The notes below the pieces were generated by a model. It had not been told where the DNA came from, did no database searches, and saw only the letters and a program-made list of their open reading frames with translations. Of a stretch of DNA of 64,000 nt, positions 20,118 through 29,175 are shown piece after piece. Position numbers and translations under genes: made by a program. Origin of the DNA: Tritrichomonas musculus. Lineage: Eukaryota > Parabasalia > Tritrichomonadida > Tritrichomonadidae. Location: contig JAPFFF010000017.1 of assembly GCA_039105265.1 (NCBI GenBank), forward strand, positions 744,001 through 808,000, read 5' to 3'. Numbering within the stretch: position 1 is the stretch's first letter; each line of letters begins with the position of its first letter.

Positions 20118-21665
20118 ATGACAAGTGATAAAGGCACACAAACTAAACCTAACAATAAAATACAACTATTACAAGGTACTATTAAATTTCGACCTAAACT
20201 AGTTGATAGAGATGTTGCAAGATTAACAAGAGGTTTGGGTCAAACTATATGGAAGTTCTCTAATAATCAAATAAATCTACAAAAATTATATGAGACATAT
20301 TTAAATACTAGTATAGCTTTTAAAGACGTACTTGAATTTGCTAATAGACTCAAGAGAGAGAAACCAAGAGCAAAATTTACTGGTTGTGTGTTTGCTATTA
20401 AGAAAAATCAAGATGATAAAGATGAACATGGGCATTACATAACAGTATTAAAGCCATATCAATATACTCTCCAGGAATCAACAACAGGTATATTAACAGA
20501 GATAAAATTACATTATGATATTATCAACATAAGGATATCTCGAATGAAGACTGAGGAGGAAAAACAAGCAGCTAGAGAACTGAGAGAGCAGATGAAAGAA
20601 AGAACATTGAAAAGTGATAAGAAAGAATATAAAACTAGAGGTATTCAAACAGATGATATACCAGAATTGGCTCCATTACCCAGACCTCCAACTTTAAATC
20701 GAAATGATTATCATCTTAACCTTAGGAAAATCGGTAGGAACCGACCCACAAATGTTGAGCCACCAACAAGGGACCAAAATCAAAACAGAATTCAACTTTT
20801 ACTTCAAAGTAGTACAAATTTAGACGAGGATGATAGACCTAAGAAAAAATCAAAACAACCTAAGACAAAATCAAAACGACCTCGTTCACCTTCACCTCCA
20901 CCTCCACCACCTCCTCCTCCTTCATCACCACCTCCACAGTTTCCATCATCACATACCTCTCGAGGCACTAGTCCTCCTCCAAGAGAACCCCGTATGACAC
21001 CACAGAAGACAGGAGAGTATACAGTAGACCAAAGACGTCATAAAATTCATGATTGGAGGAGTTTAGTCAATGATGAAAATATAGAAGAAGATGTTATTGA
21101 TGACTACTTGAAACTTCTATATAACAAAGGAAAGAGATTGAATAAACAACCTGGTCAAAATGAGGCAGAGTTTGATAAAAAGAAAATATTGGTTTTACCT
21201 ACTGCATTTTATACCCTCCTTTCTAGAGCATATGAGACTAATGATATGGAAAAAATACATGAACTGATGAAAAGTCCTCTCTCAGGTAAACAGTCATTTT
21301 CACATTTCGATAAAGTATTTGTCCCCATTTGTTCAGATGGAGAACATTGGGTTTTATGTATTGTTCGATATTCAAAGAAAATAATCGAATGCTATGACTC
21401 TGAGAATAAGTCAATGGCACCAGAGGTAAAGACACTTAATAAGTGGATCAATATTTCAGGAACAGGTAAGTTAAAAGCAAAATATTATGATGTACCTAGT
21501 CAAAGGAATAACAAGGATTGTGGAGTGTTTCTAATGGAATCTTGTCGTACCTTTTTGCATGAAGGAAATGGTAAGTTTAAACAACGCAATATGCCAGATA
21601 TTAGAAAGAGAATACTTCGAGAACTTCAAAACAATGAATTAGAAACAGGTGTTGTATATCAATAA
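20118..21665 (+). CDS. Ulp1/adenain-like cysteine protease (maturation protease), element B
   Basis: 515 residues. An N-terminal domain of unknown type (1-170) is followed by a disordered linker with a polyproline run (about 260-275) and a C-terminal C48-type protease domain (about 310-515). The catalytic pattern is visible: HW in EHWVLCIV (about 410), an Asp in ECYDSEN, Gln in PSQRN and Cys in KDCGVF (about 468). In Mavericks and adenoviruses this protease processes capsid precursors. Two LC8-like motifs are present, DKGTQTK at residues 4-10 (20127-20147) and TRGIQTDD (20634-20657). Start chosen as the last of three nearby ATGs because it does not overlap the divergent gene. Confidence 0.85.
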   Translation: MTSDKGTQTKPNNKIQLLQGTIKFRPKLVDRDVARLTRGLGQTIWKFSNNQINLQKLYETYLNTSIAFKDVLEFANRLKREKPRAKFTGCVFAIKKNQDDKDEHGHYITVLKPYQYTLQESTTGILTEIKLHYDIINIRISRMKTEEEKQAARELREQMKERTLKSDKKEYKTRGIQTDDIPELAPLPRPPTLNRNDYHLNLRKIGRNRPTNVEPPTRDQNQNRIQLLLQSSTNLDEDDRPKKKSKQPKTKSKRPRSPSPPPPPPPPPSSPPPQFPSSHTSRGTSPPPREPRMTPQKTGEYTVDQRRHKIHDWRSLVNDENIEEDVIDDYLKLLYNKGKRLNKQPGQNEAEFDKKKILVLPTAFYTLLSRAYETNDMEKIHELMKSPLSGKQSFSHFDKVFVPICSDGEHWVLCIVRYSKKIIECYDSENKSMAPEVKTLNKWINISGTGKLKAKYYDVPSQRNNKDCGVFLMESCRTFLHEGNGKFKQRNMPDIRKRILRELQNNELETGVVYQ

Positions 21666-21670
21666 AGACT

Positions 21671-21686
21671 TTTTATTCAACTCGAA
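21671..21686 (+). promoter_or_regulatory. TCA initiator-like sequence before the minor capsid candidate
   Basis: TTTTATTCAACTCGAAATGG: a T-rich tract, then TCA eight bases before the start codon. Same arrangement as at 8141, 25758 and 27927. Pattern-based call only. Confidence 0.3.
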
Positions 21687-22688
21687 ATGGAATTACCACC
21701 AAGGGTTAAAACTCTTTATCCTAATCGAGATAATATAGTTAATGATGGTAATACACCTCTTCCAATCGAAACAGCCTACTTCCTTGAGGATGCTCAACAT
21801 GATAAAGCTAAGTTTAATAGGTATTGGTTTAATTTCCCACCAGAATGGTCAACTGCAAACAAAGGGGAATCTATTGTTGGCGTTCGTTCAGCACATATCA
21901 TTAAGAGACGACGCAAAATGGAAGTAGAGATTGAAATATATAAGATACATAAGAAAACATATGAGTTTGTCTGTGGTGGAACATGGAATGATGGAACACT
22001 AAAAGAAGACTATATAACTGGTACTAATCATGAATATGGATTCTTCAAAGTCATTGATTGGGTGTCAATCGATGGAGATTTACGTGGATTTTTTGATGCA
22101 GTTAATCATGCATTCAAGTCATACATTAAAACTTCTTCATTAGACAAATTTGTTCAAAATGATGACAATATACAGGATAGAGATATACAAACAGATGGAT
22201 ATTATGATAAAAATGGTTTTCATGAAATTATTTATACAGAAAGAAATAAAGCAGAGAATCATAAATACTACTATACTAACAGTAAGAATGAACAAGATTG
22301 GGAGTATACCGCACCATATATGAACTTTTTCAAACTTAAATCCTGGAATGATGATTTTGCAGATGTGTTTAATATAGGTAATGGCATATTTCAAAATAAA
22401 CCAGAAAAATATCAAACATGGAGTAAGGAATTAATATTCGATAATATATGGGACAGACAATCATGCAAAATATATTCATCAATAGGTGAACAAGCATTAC
22501 ATAATTATATAGGAAATAGCGATGTTGAATATAGTCCTATTAAATACTTCAAGTTAAACTCAATGGACCAAAGGTTTTGGATAGACTTCTATAGTGATGT
22601 TCATTATTATTGTCCAACCAAACTACCTCCAAATGATTCATTTGTTATCGAAATGCAATTCCTTCAATATGATAAGATGTTTATTTAA
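21687..22688 (+). CDS. Candidate minor capsid (penton-like) protein, element B
   Basis: 333 residues. No motif proves its identity. It lies directly between protease and integrase, is beta-rich, and shows GVRSAHIIKRRRKMEVEIEIY near residue 70 and a final strand VIEMQFLQYDKMFI, features that resemble single jelly-roll proteins of Mavericks. A penton-like minor capsid role is therefore an inference from position and composition. QDRDIQTDG at about residue 164-172 (22173-22199) fits the LC8-like motif found in neighbouring proteins. It is followed after 6 bp by the integrase gene. Confidence 0.5.
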   Translation: MELPPRVKTLYPNRDNIVNDGNTPLPIETAYFLEDAQHDKAKFNRYWFNFPPEWSTANKGESIVGVRSAHIIKRRRKMEVEIEIYKIHKKTYEFVCGGTWNDGTLKEDYITGTNHEYGFFKVIDWVSIDGDLRGFFDAVNHAFKSYIKTSSLDKFVQNDDNIQDRDIQTDGYYDKNGFHEIIYTERNKAENHKYYYTNSKNEQDWEYTAPYMNFFKLKSWNDDFADVFNIGNGIFQNKPEKYQTWSKELIFDNIWDRQSCKIYSSIGEQALHNYIGNSDVEYSPIKYFKLNSMDQRFWIDFYSDVHYYCPTKLPPNDSFVIEMQFLQYDKMFI

Positions 22689-22694
22689 AAATAA

Positions 22695-23813
22695 ATGAGT
22701 AAAGAAGAACCAACCCCATATGAAAAATTATACAACAAAGCTAAATGGAGGACCTTGGACAAATACCTTAGCATGGCAAAACAAGAGAATCTGAATGAAG
22801 AGGAAGCAAAGAAATACTTTGATGAAAGAGTAGTACATGATAAGAGAGTACCAAAAGCACAATATATACCTATCGTATCGAAACACCCTGATGGTTATCA
22901 AATGGATACCTTCATTAACAATAAAGAGGCAGGTGGGTTGAATTATCTAATGTTCATCAATATCAACACTCGAAAAGCATATGCATATCCTATGAATGGT
23001 AAAGGAGCAAGGGAAGTATTAACAGCACTTCATAAATTTTTTAATGATGTACCTCATGTATATTCAATAACAAGTGATGAGGATGCTGCATATTTATCAT
23101 CAACTGTATTAGACTTCATGAGAGAGAAGAACATAAAATACCGAACAACAACTGAGAATAACCATAATGTACTTGGCATTATTAATAGATTTATGAGAAC
23201 TATAAGAGATGCTATTGGTGAAAATAGGTTTATTCAACCAAAGGAGATGCATGATTTGGTAAACATATATAATAACTCTCCTCATAGGTCTTTAGATAAT
23301 AAAGCACCTAATGATATTACTCCAGAGGATGAAATAAAGTACATCCAAAAGAATGCACGCATTAACCCATATCATTTTAATCCAGGTGAGAAGGTCAGGT
23401 TAGTACTCGAAAAAGAACCATTTGGTAAAAGAAGAAGTAATTTGTCCAATGAGTCTTATATAGTTGACTCACAAAAAGGTAACCAGTTTGTGGTCAAGTC
23501 CAAAGATGGTTCAACAAGTTCATTCCCTGGATATAGGTTGTTAAGGACAAGAGACAAAAGGATTAAAGTAGCTGAAAGACTAAATGAAGGTAAAGAAGGT
23601 ATTATTGAAAAAATATATAACTTTGATGAAGATACTGGTAAGTATGATTTAAAATGGGAAGGAGTCGAAGGTGATGATGCCTTTGCTAGACAAACTATTA
23701 GAGATGTAAGGAGAGGTAATCCATTAGTACTTGGTACAGCAGAAAGACAATATTGGTTGGAACAAAAGAAGAAAGGAGAACCAATACCAGATAAAATTAT
23801 GAAATACATTTAA
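22695..23813 (+). CDS. Retroviral-type integrase (c-integrase), element B
   Basis: 372 residues. The catalytic core of a DDE-type integrase can be followed from MDTFINNKEAGGLNYLMFI through ITSDEDAAYLS to the NRFMRTIRDAIG helix and the NNSPHRSLDNKAPNDIT segment typical of this family. Further on, KVRLVLEK and a chromodomain-like strand set YDLKWEGVEGDDAF (about residue 325) suggest a chromatin-binding C-terminus. In the family the enzyme inserts the element and creates the 5-6 bp duplication seen at the ends of B. It is packed between the minor capsid candidate and the ATPase (10 bp). Confidence 0.9.
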   Translation: MSKEEPTPYEKLYNKAKWRTLDKYLSMAKQENLNEEEAKKYFDERVVHDKRVPKAQYIPIVSKHPDGYQMDTFINNKEAGGLNYLMFININTRKAYAYPMNGKGAREVLTALHKFFNDVPHVYSITSDEDAAYLSSTVLDFMREKNIKYRTTTENNHNVLGIINRFMRTIRDAIGENRFIQPKEMHDLVNIYNNSPHRSLDNKAPNDITPEDEIKYIQKNARINPYHFNPGEKVRLVLEKEPFGKRRSNLSNESYIVDSQKGNQFVVKSKDGSTSSFPGYRLLRTRDKRIKVAERLNEGKEGIIEKIYNFDEDTGKYDLKWEGVEGDDAFARQTIRDVRRGNPLVLGTAERQYWLEQKKKGEPIPDKIMKYI

Positions 23814-23823
23814 AAATTTGTAA

Positions 23824-24690
23824 ATGGATGAACCCCCAAGTGCAGAACTAATAAATAAAGTAGAAACATTGATTAAAGAAACCTTACGGAAGAACATGAA
23901 AGAAATAGATGGAGCATTAATTAAACCATTATCACCTGATTATCCTTTTAGCACAAACGGTATATACTTTTTAATTGGTAAACCAGGTGCTGGTAAAAGT
24001 TTTTGGATATGGAGACATATTATGATAACAGAGAGGTTGTTTAAACATCCATACTACCAAAAGATAATATTTTGCTCAAGCTCTGGTAAAATGGATAAAA
24101 CAGCTGAAACACTTAATAAACAGATACAATCAAGAATCGATTATGTAAAGGAAAGAGAATTAATGAGTTATCTAAAACGACATCTTCGAAGAAAGATAAA
24201 GTATTATGCCATTGTCAAATATGTACTATCTCGAATGAAAGAGACCAATGACGAAATGAGGAGGCTCATTGAGAAGCATCATTTAAATGAGCTCAATGAT
24301 AAAATAATATATATAGCCAATAAGTTAGTCAAGTATGAAACATCATCATATCCATATAATACATTATTGATACTAGATGATTGTGCAGGTAGTGATTTAT
24401 TAAAGAATGGTAATAGTGAATTTATCAAGTTGTTAACCAAAACAAGACACTATAATTTAACATGTATCATGGCAATACAAACAATTCGATTTGTTCATAT
24501 GAATGCTAAAAGGTTAGCAACAGATATAATATGTTATACAGGATATAGTGAGGAAGATTTTACGAGCTTGTTGCAACAAACAAATAACTCATTAAATACT
24601 AAACAGACAGTAGCTGAGTACCTACAACATAAAGAACCACATGAAAAATTCGTAATGAATATTTCTGCTAATAAGTACTATTTTGAATAA
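23824..24690 (+). CDS. HerA/FtsK-type genome-packaging ATPase (A32-like), element B
   Basis: 288 residues. Walker A is GKPGAGKS at about residue 51-58, Walker B is LLILDDCAGS at about 180, followed by a sensor-like IMAIQTIR. This matches the A32-like packaging ATPase of Mavericks, virophages and large DNA viruses, which drives DNA into capsids. The length is usual for the family. It sits in the conserved integrase-ATPase-capsid stretch; 18 bp separate it from the next gene. Confidence 0.9.
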   Translation: MDEPPSAELINKVETLIKETLRKNMKEIDGALIKPLSPDYPFSTNGIYFLIGKPGAGKSFWIWRHIMITERLFKHPYYQKIIFCSSSGKMDKTAETLNKQIQSRIDYVKERELMSYLKRHLRRKIKYYAIVKYVLSRMKETNDEMRRLIEKHHLNELNDKIIYIANKLVKYETSSYPYNTLLILDDCAGSDLLKNGNSEFIKLLTKTRHYNLTCIMAIQTIRFVHMNAKRLATDIICYTGYSEEDFTSLLQQTNNSLNTKQTVAEYLQHKEPHEKFVMNISANKYYFE

Positions 24691-24708
24691 TTTTTTATTA
24701 TTTTTTAA

Positions 24709-25164
24709 ATGGGAATTCAACGTCATTCAGAAGAAGATTATTGGAAGCCAAATTATGCTAAACAAAAAGAATTTTCTCCATGGCAAACGATAATAAAAGG
24801 AGGAGTAGGTTTAGGTGGTAAATTATTAATGGGAGCTGCAGATAGTTTTACTGGAGGTCTTGCAAGTAAATTATTGGATGCTTCAGCAGGTGGATTAACC
24901 AAGCATGCTGGTGTTATTGGTTCAGTTGCGAGAGGTCTTGGTGAAAGCTTCTTGAGCGATAAAACAAGAAATAGATTAGCAAACATAGCTGACACAGCAT
25001 TAAAATATGTCCCAGAAGGAAATGTGAAAACTGCCTTGTCATCAATTAATAAATCTGCAAAAGGCGATTCAGTTGGTGCACCTCTTGAAAAGCCAACATT
25101 TTCATCTAATTCATTAAAAGAGAGTGAATTTACTACAAACAATCATGCGAGAACTTACATCTGA
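24709..25164 (+). CDS. Small Gly/Ala-rich virion-like protein, element B
   Basis: 151 residues, function unknown. It begins MGIQRHSEE, so an N-myristoylation site is possible. Residues 25-85 are a glycine/alanine-rich amphipathic region (GVGLGGKLLMGAADSF and similar), the remainder is polar. The composition and position between ATPase and capsid genes recall small membrane-active virion proteins such as adenoviral pVI, but sequence similarity is not demonstrable here. Confidence 0.5.
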   Translation: MGIQRHSEEDYWKPNYAKQKEFSPWQTIIKGGVGLGGKLLMGAADSFTGGLASKLLDASAGGLTKHAGVIGSVARGLGESFLSDKTRNRLANIADTALKYVPEGNVKTALSSINKSAKGDSVGAPLEKPTFSSNSLKESEFTTNNHARTYI

Positions 25165-25213
25165 TGAAAACTCAATAAAACTCAATTTATGGACTTTTTT
25201 TGTTTATTTTTAA

Positions 25214-25750
25214 ATGTCAAAACATCTAACAGGTTCTAAGAGACTTGCGGTTATTCATAAATGGTTGAATGGAAGGGATGACCCAGATTGGGAAGTTTTG
25301 CCAACAAAGAAGAAAGACAAGTATATAGTAAAACCCCGAAAAACTCCAATTCGTCAAGATTCTCAAGAAAACTCAGAAAGTGAAAATATCGAAGAAACTC
25401 AAGAAAACTCAAATAGTGATGATTTTGAAGAAACTCCCAGAAAGTCATTAAGTTCGAAAGCTGCACGAAAACCTCCAAAACCACGAAAACCTCAACAAAC
25501 ATATGACCCTACTGTGAATGAAGAAATACTCAAACAATTAAAATCACTAGGTGAAGAAATGAAGATAAGTCGAGAAAAGAAAGAACAGAGACGAATGATA
25601 AAAGAGGTTGTTGATAAAAGAATGAGTCAACCAAGACAACAATATGTTCCTGAAGAACCACAACAACAATATGAAGAACCACCACAACAATATATACCTC
25701 CTCAACGAATAATGGGTAGGAGAAATCGCATCTTTGAAGATATGATGTAA
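25214..25750 (+). CDS. Disordered, charged protein upstream of capsid gene, element B
   Basis: 178 residues with a short ordered N-terminus (MSKHLTGSKRLAVIHKWL), then Ser/Glu-rich repeats around QENSES and QENSNS, a Lys/Pro/Arg-rich part, one helix (about 100-140) and a Gln/Pro-rich C-terminus. No family recognised. Position directly before the capsid gene (18 bp) suggests a virion or scaffold-like role, which is inference. Confidence 0.5.
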   Translation: MSKHLTGSKRLAVIHKWLNGRDDPDWEVLPTKKKDKYIVKPRKTPIRQDSQENSESENIEETQENSNSDDFEETPRKSLSSKAARKPPKPRKPQQTYDPTVNEEILKQLKSLGEEMKISREKKEQRRMIKEVVDKRMSQPRQQYVPEEPQQQYEEPPQQYIPPQRIMGRRNRIFEDMM

Positions 25751-25768
25751 ATTTTTTTCATCTAAAAA
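25751..25768 (+). promoter_or_regulatory. TCA initiator-like sequence before the major capsid gene
   Basis: ATTTTTTTCATCTAAAAAATG: seven T residues run into TCATCT nine bases before the start codon. It is the clearest example of the T-tract/TCA arrangement in this element. Pattern-based. Confidence 0.35.
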
Positions 25769-27451
25769 ATGCTCAACAAGGAACAATATATGAGAACCTC
25801 AGCTGAGGTTTGTACCCAAATTGCATCCTATTTTGATGTTGTCGATAATTGCATAGCACTTAGTGATACAAATAAAGCATACTCATTAAATCCACAAACT
25901 TCGTATTCACCATCACCACCAATTAAGAGTGGTTCATATACAACATGTATTATCTCTCCTAATACTCATAATACAGCAGATATATATAATGGCTTTATTC
26001 GAGCAGATATGAAAGTGATGATAAAAATAGACAAGCCAATTCTAAGTGATTTAGAAAATGTCAGTGGTTATAATTTTGGTAAGGTATGGTTTGGTTTTAA
26101 GGATGCTCGAGATGCTGTTGAGAAGTATGAAATTGTAGCTAATGGTATGACGCTTTATACCCAGAACTTTGGATGTGAAGAATCCTTTTTAACTGCATGT
26201 TGTGCAAATGAAGTTACTAAAAGAGCTGATATATATAGTAAAGCAAGACATAAGGATATTTGGAATGATACTCATGGAAGGAGATGTGGTTTTGTTGCAA
26301 ATCTTAACAAAGATGTGACTTCCGTCACTGAAACAATTAGATTAAAGATTGATTTACGACGATTCCTACCATTATCTAATATCAAGTACTTGCCAGCATT
26401 TGCAGGTAAAATCGAATTACGTCTATACTTTTCAACAGCTGGTATGGTATATTGTCCAGTTGGTTTTGAAAAGAGCTTGGTTGCTAATCCACATATAATG
26501 AAAGACTTCAATGTTGATGAAATTACCAATGAATTTCAACCTATTGGAGAACCAATATGGATGTGGACAAGTACCGAAAAAATAGCGATGGATAAGATTA
26601 ATCACCCCAAGAATCTTCCACCTGTTGGTGAAAATCATGGAGGAGCATATGAAGTCGCAGGAGCTAACAATACTAAGGCAAGAGTTGACCGAACAATTTA
26701 CAGTGATTGGAGAACTTGGAGTGTTGTTGATTATTCCATTGAAGAATGCGCGAGTATTATACCTTGTTTTGGTATTCATGAATCTGTATATACAGCACTT
26801 GTTCAAAGATATGCTAACCCACAACATCCACTTACATTCCCAACACAGATTATGTCATTTTACACTTGTACAAGACCTCTTAATAATGAACAAGATAAAG
26901 CAACTATTACTATTACACCTAATTTTGTAGATAGTATGTTTTGCTTATTCCCACTCAAGCATACGCATAAGACATACTTCAAGAATCCTATGTTTGAAGC
27001 ATTTCATATGAATTGTGGTAATTACAACAATATTCCTGCTAAAGCATTTGGTACTAATGGTAAGTATCCAGAGTTCCTCGAATATTGCCAGAATGCAATG
27101 AACATGAATGGAGAGCAAAATGGATTTAACAAAGAGGTTATAGCAAGTCTAGCTAATGAGTATCAATATAATGAAAATACAACAGGTTATTATCCAAATG
27201 ATAGGTCCTCATTCTTCATAGGTCTTCCAACTGAAACGGATGGAACATATCAACAAGGTCTTTCAAGTCTTGCACCTATTAACTTCGAACTGATATGTAG
27301 TCAAAAGGCAGATAATCCATTTAGAAAGGAAGTTGATACGCCTCCATTATTATGCTTATTAACAGATATATCAATTAGTATTTTGATTAGACCAAATGGT
27401 ATGCCACCATCAGTACGTATTGGTCCTTATGATTTAACAACCCCTGAATAA
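25769..27451 (+). CDS. Major capsid protein candidate (double jelly-roll), element B
   Basis: 560 residues, open throughout. It is beta-rich with long loops and has no membrane or coiled-coil segment. The segments FIRADMKVMIKID (about 75), KIELRLYFSTAGMVYC (about 212) and the C-terminal LLTDISISILIRPNGM fit strands of double jelly-roll capsid proteins, in which the final strands have this form. Size, position after the ATPase and protease, and the absence of any other candidate support the call. The assignment to the Maverick major capsid family would need a structural profile search. Confidence 0.7.
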   Translation: MLNKEQYMRTSAEVCTQIASYFDVVDNCIALSDTNKAYSLNPQTSYSPSPPIKSGSYTTCIISPNTHNTADIYNGFIRADMKVMIKIDKPILSDLENVSGYNFGKVWFGFKDARDAVEKYEIVANGMTLYTQNFGCEESFLTACCANEVTKRADIYSKARHKDIWNDTHGRRCGFVANLNKDVTSVTETIRLKIDLRRFLPLSNIKYLPAFAGKIELRLYFSTAGMVYCPVGFEKSLVANPHIMKDFNVDEITNEFQPIGEPIWMWTSTEKIAMDKINHPKNLPPVGENHGGAYEVAGANNTKARVDRTIYSDWRTWSVVDYSIEECASIIPCFGIHESVYTALVQRYANPQHPLTFPTQIMSFYTCTRPLNNEQDKATITITPNFVDSMFCLFPLKHTHKTYFKNPMFEAFHMNCGNYNNIPAKAFGTNGKYPEFLEYCQNAMNMNGEQNGFNKEVIASLANEYQYNENTTGYYPNDRSSFFIGLPTETDGTYQQGLSSLAPINFELICSQKADNPFRKEVDTPPLLCLLTDISISILIRPNGMPPSVRIGPYDLTTPE

Positions 27452-27482
27452 ACATAAAGAAGGATATTTTATTTTTTTGTAA

Positions 27483-27917
27483 ATGTCGAATGATTATAGA
27501 AGCCCACATGCTGAGATTGTTGGAAGAGAAGGTATGATGTTTAATGAAGCTACCATGAAAAATAAAGACATAGAATTCCAACATTTTGGTGTATTCAGTA
27601 ATACTAATACATATTCAGTCACATTCAATCCTTTTATTAATCGACCACCTACTCAGATTATCGAACATGAGGACCCTGTTAGATTTCCAGATACTCGAGA
27701 ACATATAACGAAACCTCTACATGAACCTCCTGTTAGCATAACTGATGGTGGATTTTATAGACATATTGGTCAACATGATAAACCAGTACCTCTACTACCA
27801 AAATATCTTAAAAAGCCTGAACCACCTGCTATGCAAGGTAGAGCAAGAGAATATAATAAACAAGATATTAGATATGGACCTACACAACATGTTATTACTC
27901 AAAACAATATCTATTAA
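27483..27917 (+). CDS. Pro-rich small protein of unknown function, element B
   Basis: 144 residues. A mixed N-terminal half (FQHFGVFSNTNTYSVTFNPF) is followed by a Pro/His-rich tail (HEPPVS, VPLLPKYLKKPEPP). Not recognised. Placed 31 bp after the capsid gene and 19 bp before the next gene, in the same orientation, so likely part of the virion gene group. Confidence 0.5.
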   Translation: MSNDYRSPHAEIVGREGMMFNEATMKNKDIEFQHFGVFSNTNTYSVTFNPFINRPPTQIIEHEDPVRFPDTREHITKPLHEPPVSITDGGFYRHIGQHDKPVPLLPKYLKKPEPPAMQGRAREYNKQDIRYGPTQHVITQNNIY

Positions 27918-27936
27918 AAGTTTTTTTCAAACTTAA

Positions 27937-28461
27937 ATGATTAAGAAGAGAAGTACAACCAATGGAGTTCAAGCAAATGTATCTTTAGAACCATCAGCAG
28001 CTGCATCATCTACATCAAACATTAACAACAACATTATTATTAATAAGAGAGATGATGGCAAGGAAGACATTGTTATTACAAGAGACATTGGAGTGCAAAC
28101 TGAACCTGTTGAAGTTGAACCAGATGTAAGGAATGTTATACTTGAAGCATATGCACAAATACTACTTAATCAAGACAAAGCACTACTAGCTAATATTATA
28201 TCAAAGAAAAGTATCATAGTACCTATTGAATCTCTTTGCAACATCATCAAAGCAATACTACATGTAAATGAAGTTGAAGTACAACTTAATGAAGATGTTG
28301 GATGTTGTGCAGCAAAGAGTAGTCCAATACAAAAAATTGATGCTATAAAAATCATTAAAGATAATGGAGAAGTAGTTATTGATTTGAAACAAGTATATAA
28401 TAAAGAATATAATGAACTTGTTAATAATTATCATGTATGTTTAAAATATTGTATAGTATAA
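27937..28461 (+). CDS. Small protein with QT motif, element B
   Basis: 174 residues of unknown family. The first 60 residues are Asn/Ser-rich and disordered; then TRDIGVQTEPVEVEPD carries the LC8-like motif (28081-28104). The rest is helical (IILNQDKALLANII region, NIIKAILHVNEVEVQL). The combination of a disordered motif-bearing head and a helical body would fit an adaptor, which is inference. A TCA initiator-like sequence lies at 27927-27929. Confidence 0.5.
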   Translation: MIKKRSTTNGVQANVSLEPSAAASSTSNINNNIIINKRDDGKEDIVITRDIGVQTEPVEVEPDVRNVILEAYAQILLNQDKALLANIISKKSIIVPIESLCNIIKAILHVNEVEVQLNEDVGCCAAKSSPIQKIDAIKIIKDNGEVVIDLKQVYNKEYNELVNNYHVCLKYCIV

Positions 28462-28488
28462 AAAATTAGAAGTAGTTATTTTTTACTC

Positions 28489-28851
28489 TTACTCCTTATC
28501 TTTTGGTGATGAAGCTTCTTGTTCATCATCTTCTTGTGTCTCTTGCGAGTCAGACACTATTGGCACTTGAAAGCCAAGAGGTTTTGGTTTTGGAGATTGT
28601 GGATTCTTTTTGATATAAACCTCACAGGTAGTGAGATTCATTTGAGTAAGTGCACCAGCAATCTTGTTCAAGTTGGTTTGTATCAAAGGGTCATAGTTGA
28701 TGCAGACACTAGATGGTGTAGAGTTTGTTATTTTTTGGTTGAACAGGAATACAACCTCTTTAACAGCATTGGTGATTTCAGCATTAGCACTTTTTATATC
28801 ATTCTTTTGCTGTTTTTGGTATTCTTTGAAGTCTTTTGCGGTAGACGACAT
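28489..28851 (-). CDS. Small protein with acidic tail, element B
   Basis: 120 residues starting MSSTAKDFKEYQKQQ at 28851; a longer in-frame start would overlap the next gene's upstream region. Predicted helix for the first 50 residues, then a short ordered part (CINYDPLIQTNLNKI) and an acidic Ser/Gln/Asp/Glu-rich tail. No family recognised. Divergent from the AT-hook-like gene with about 57 bp between starts. Confidence 0.5.
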   Translation of the reverse strand: MSSTAKDFKEYQKQQKNDIKSANAEITNAVKEVVFLFNQKITNSTPSSVCINYDPLIQTNLNKIAGALTQMNLTTCEVYIKKNPQSPKPKPLGFQVPIVSDSQETQEDDEQEASSPKDKE

Positions 28852-28908
28852 TTTAAAAAATGAAGTGATTTTGAAAAAATAATTCAATTTTTTATCTCCA
28901 ATGAAATC

Positions 28909-29175
28909 ATGAGCCAAAATTTAGATTTAGGTGAGTTCAAAGAAACAGCCATTATCAAAAAACTCAAGAAGTCGAAAAGCAAAGAGAATCTTCAGAGTGT
29001 CGAAAAAAGAGGAAGGAAACCAAAATATGCAACAGTTGAAGAAAGAAATGAAGCACGTAAGAAACAACAAAAGGCATATCGTGAAAGAAAGAAAAACGAA
29101 TTACAAAGTATGAAAGATAAAATAAAAGAATATGAAAATAAAGAGGTATCACATGAGGAAAAAGGTAGCTTATGA
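28909..29175 (+). CDS. AT-hook / basic-helix protein, element B
   Basis: 88 residues. KRGRKPKYATVEERNEARKK combines an AT-hook-like core (RGRKP) with a basic helix resembling a bZIP basic region, followed by a helix of charged residues (KNELQSMKDKIKEYENK). This suggests an AT-rich-DNA-binding protein, perhaps a regulator or DNA-condensing factor of the element. The stop codon lies within the first unit of the downstream tandem array. Confidence 0.6.
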   Translation: MSQNLDLGEFKETAIIKKLKKSKSKENLQSVEKRGRKPKYATVEERNEARKKQQKAYRERKKNELQSMKDKIKEYENKEVSHEEKGSL

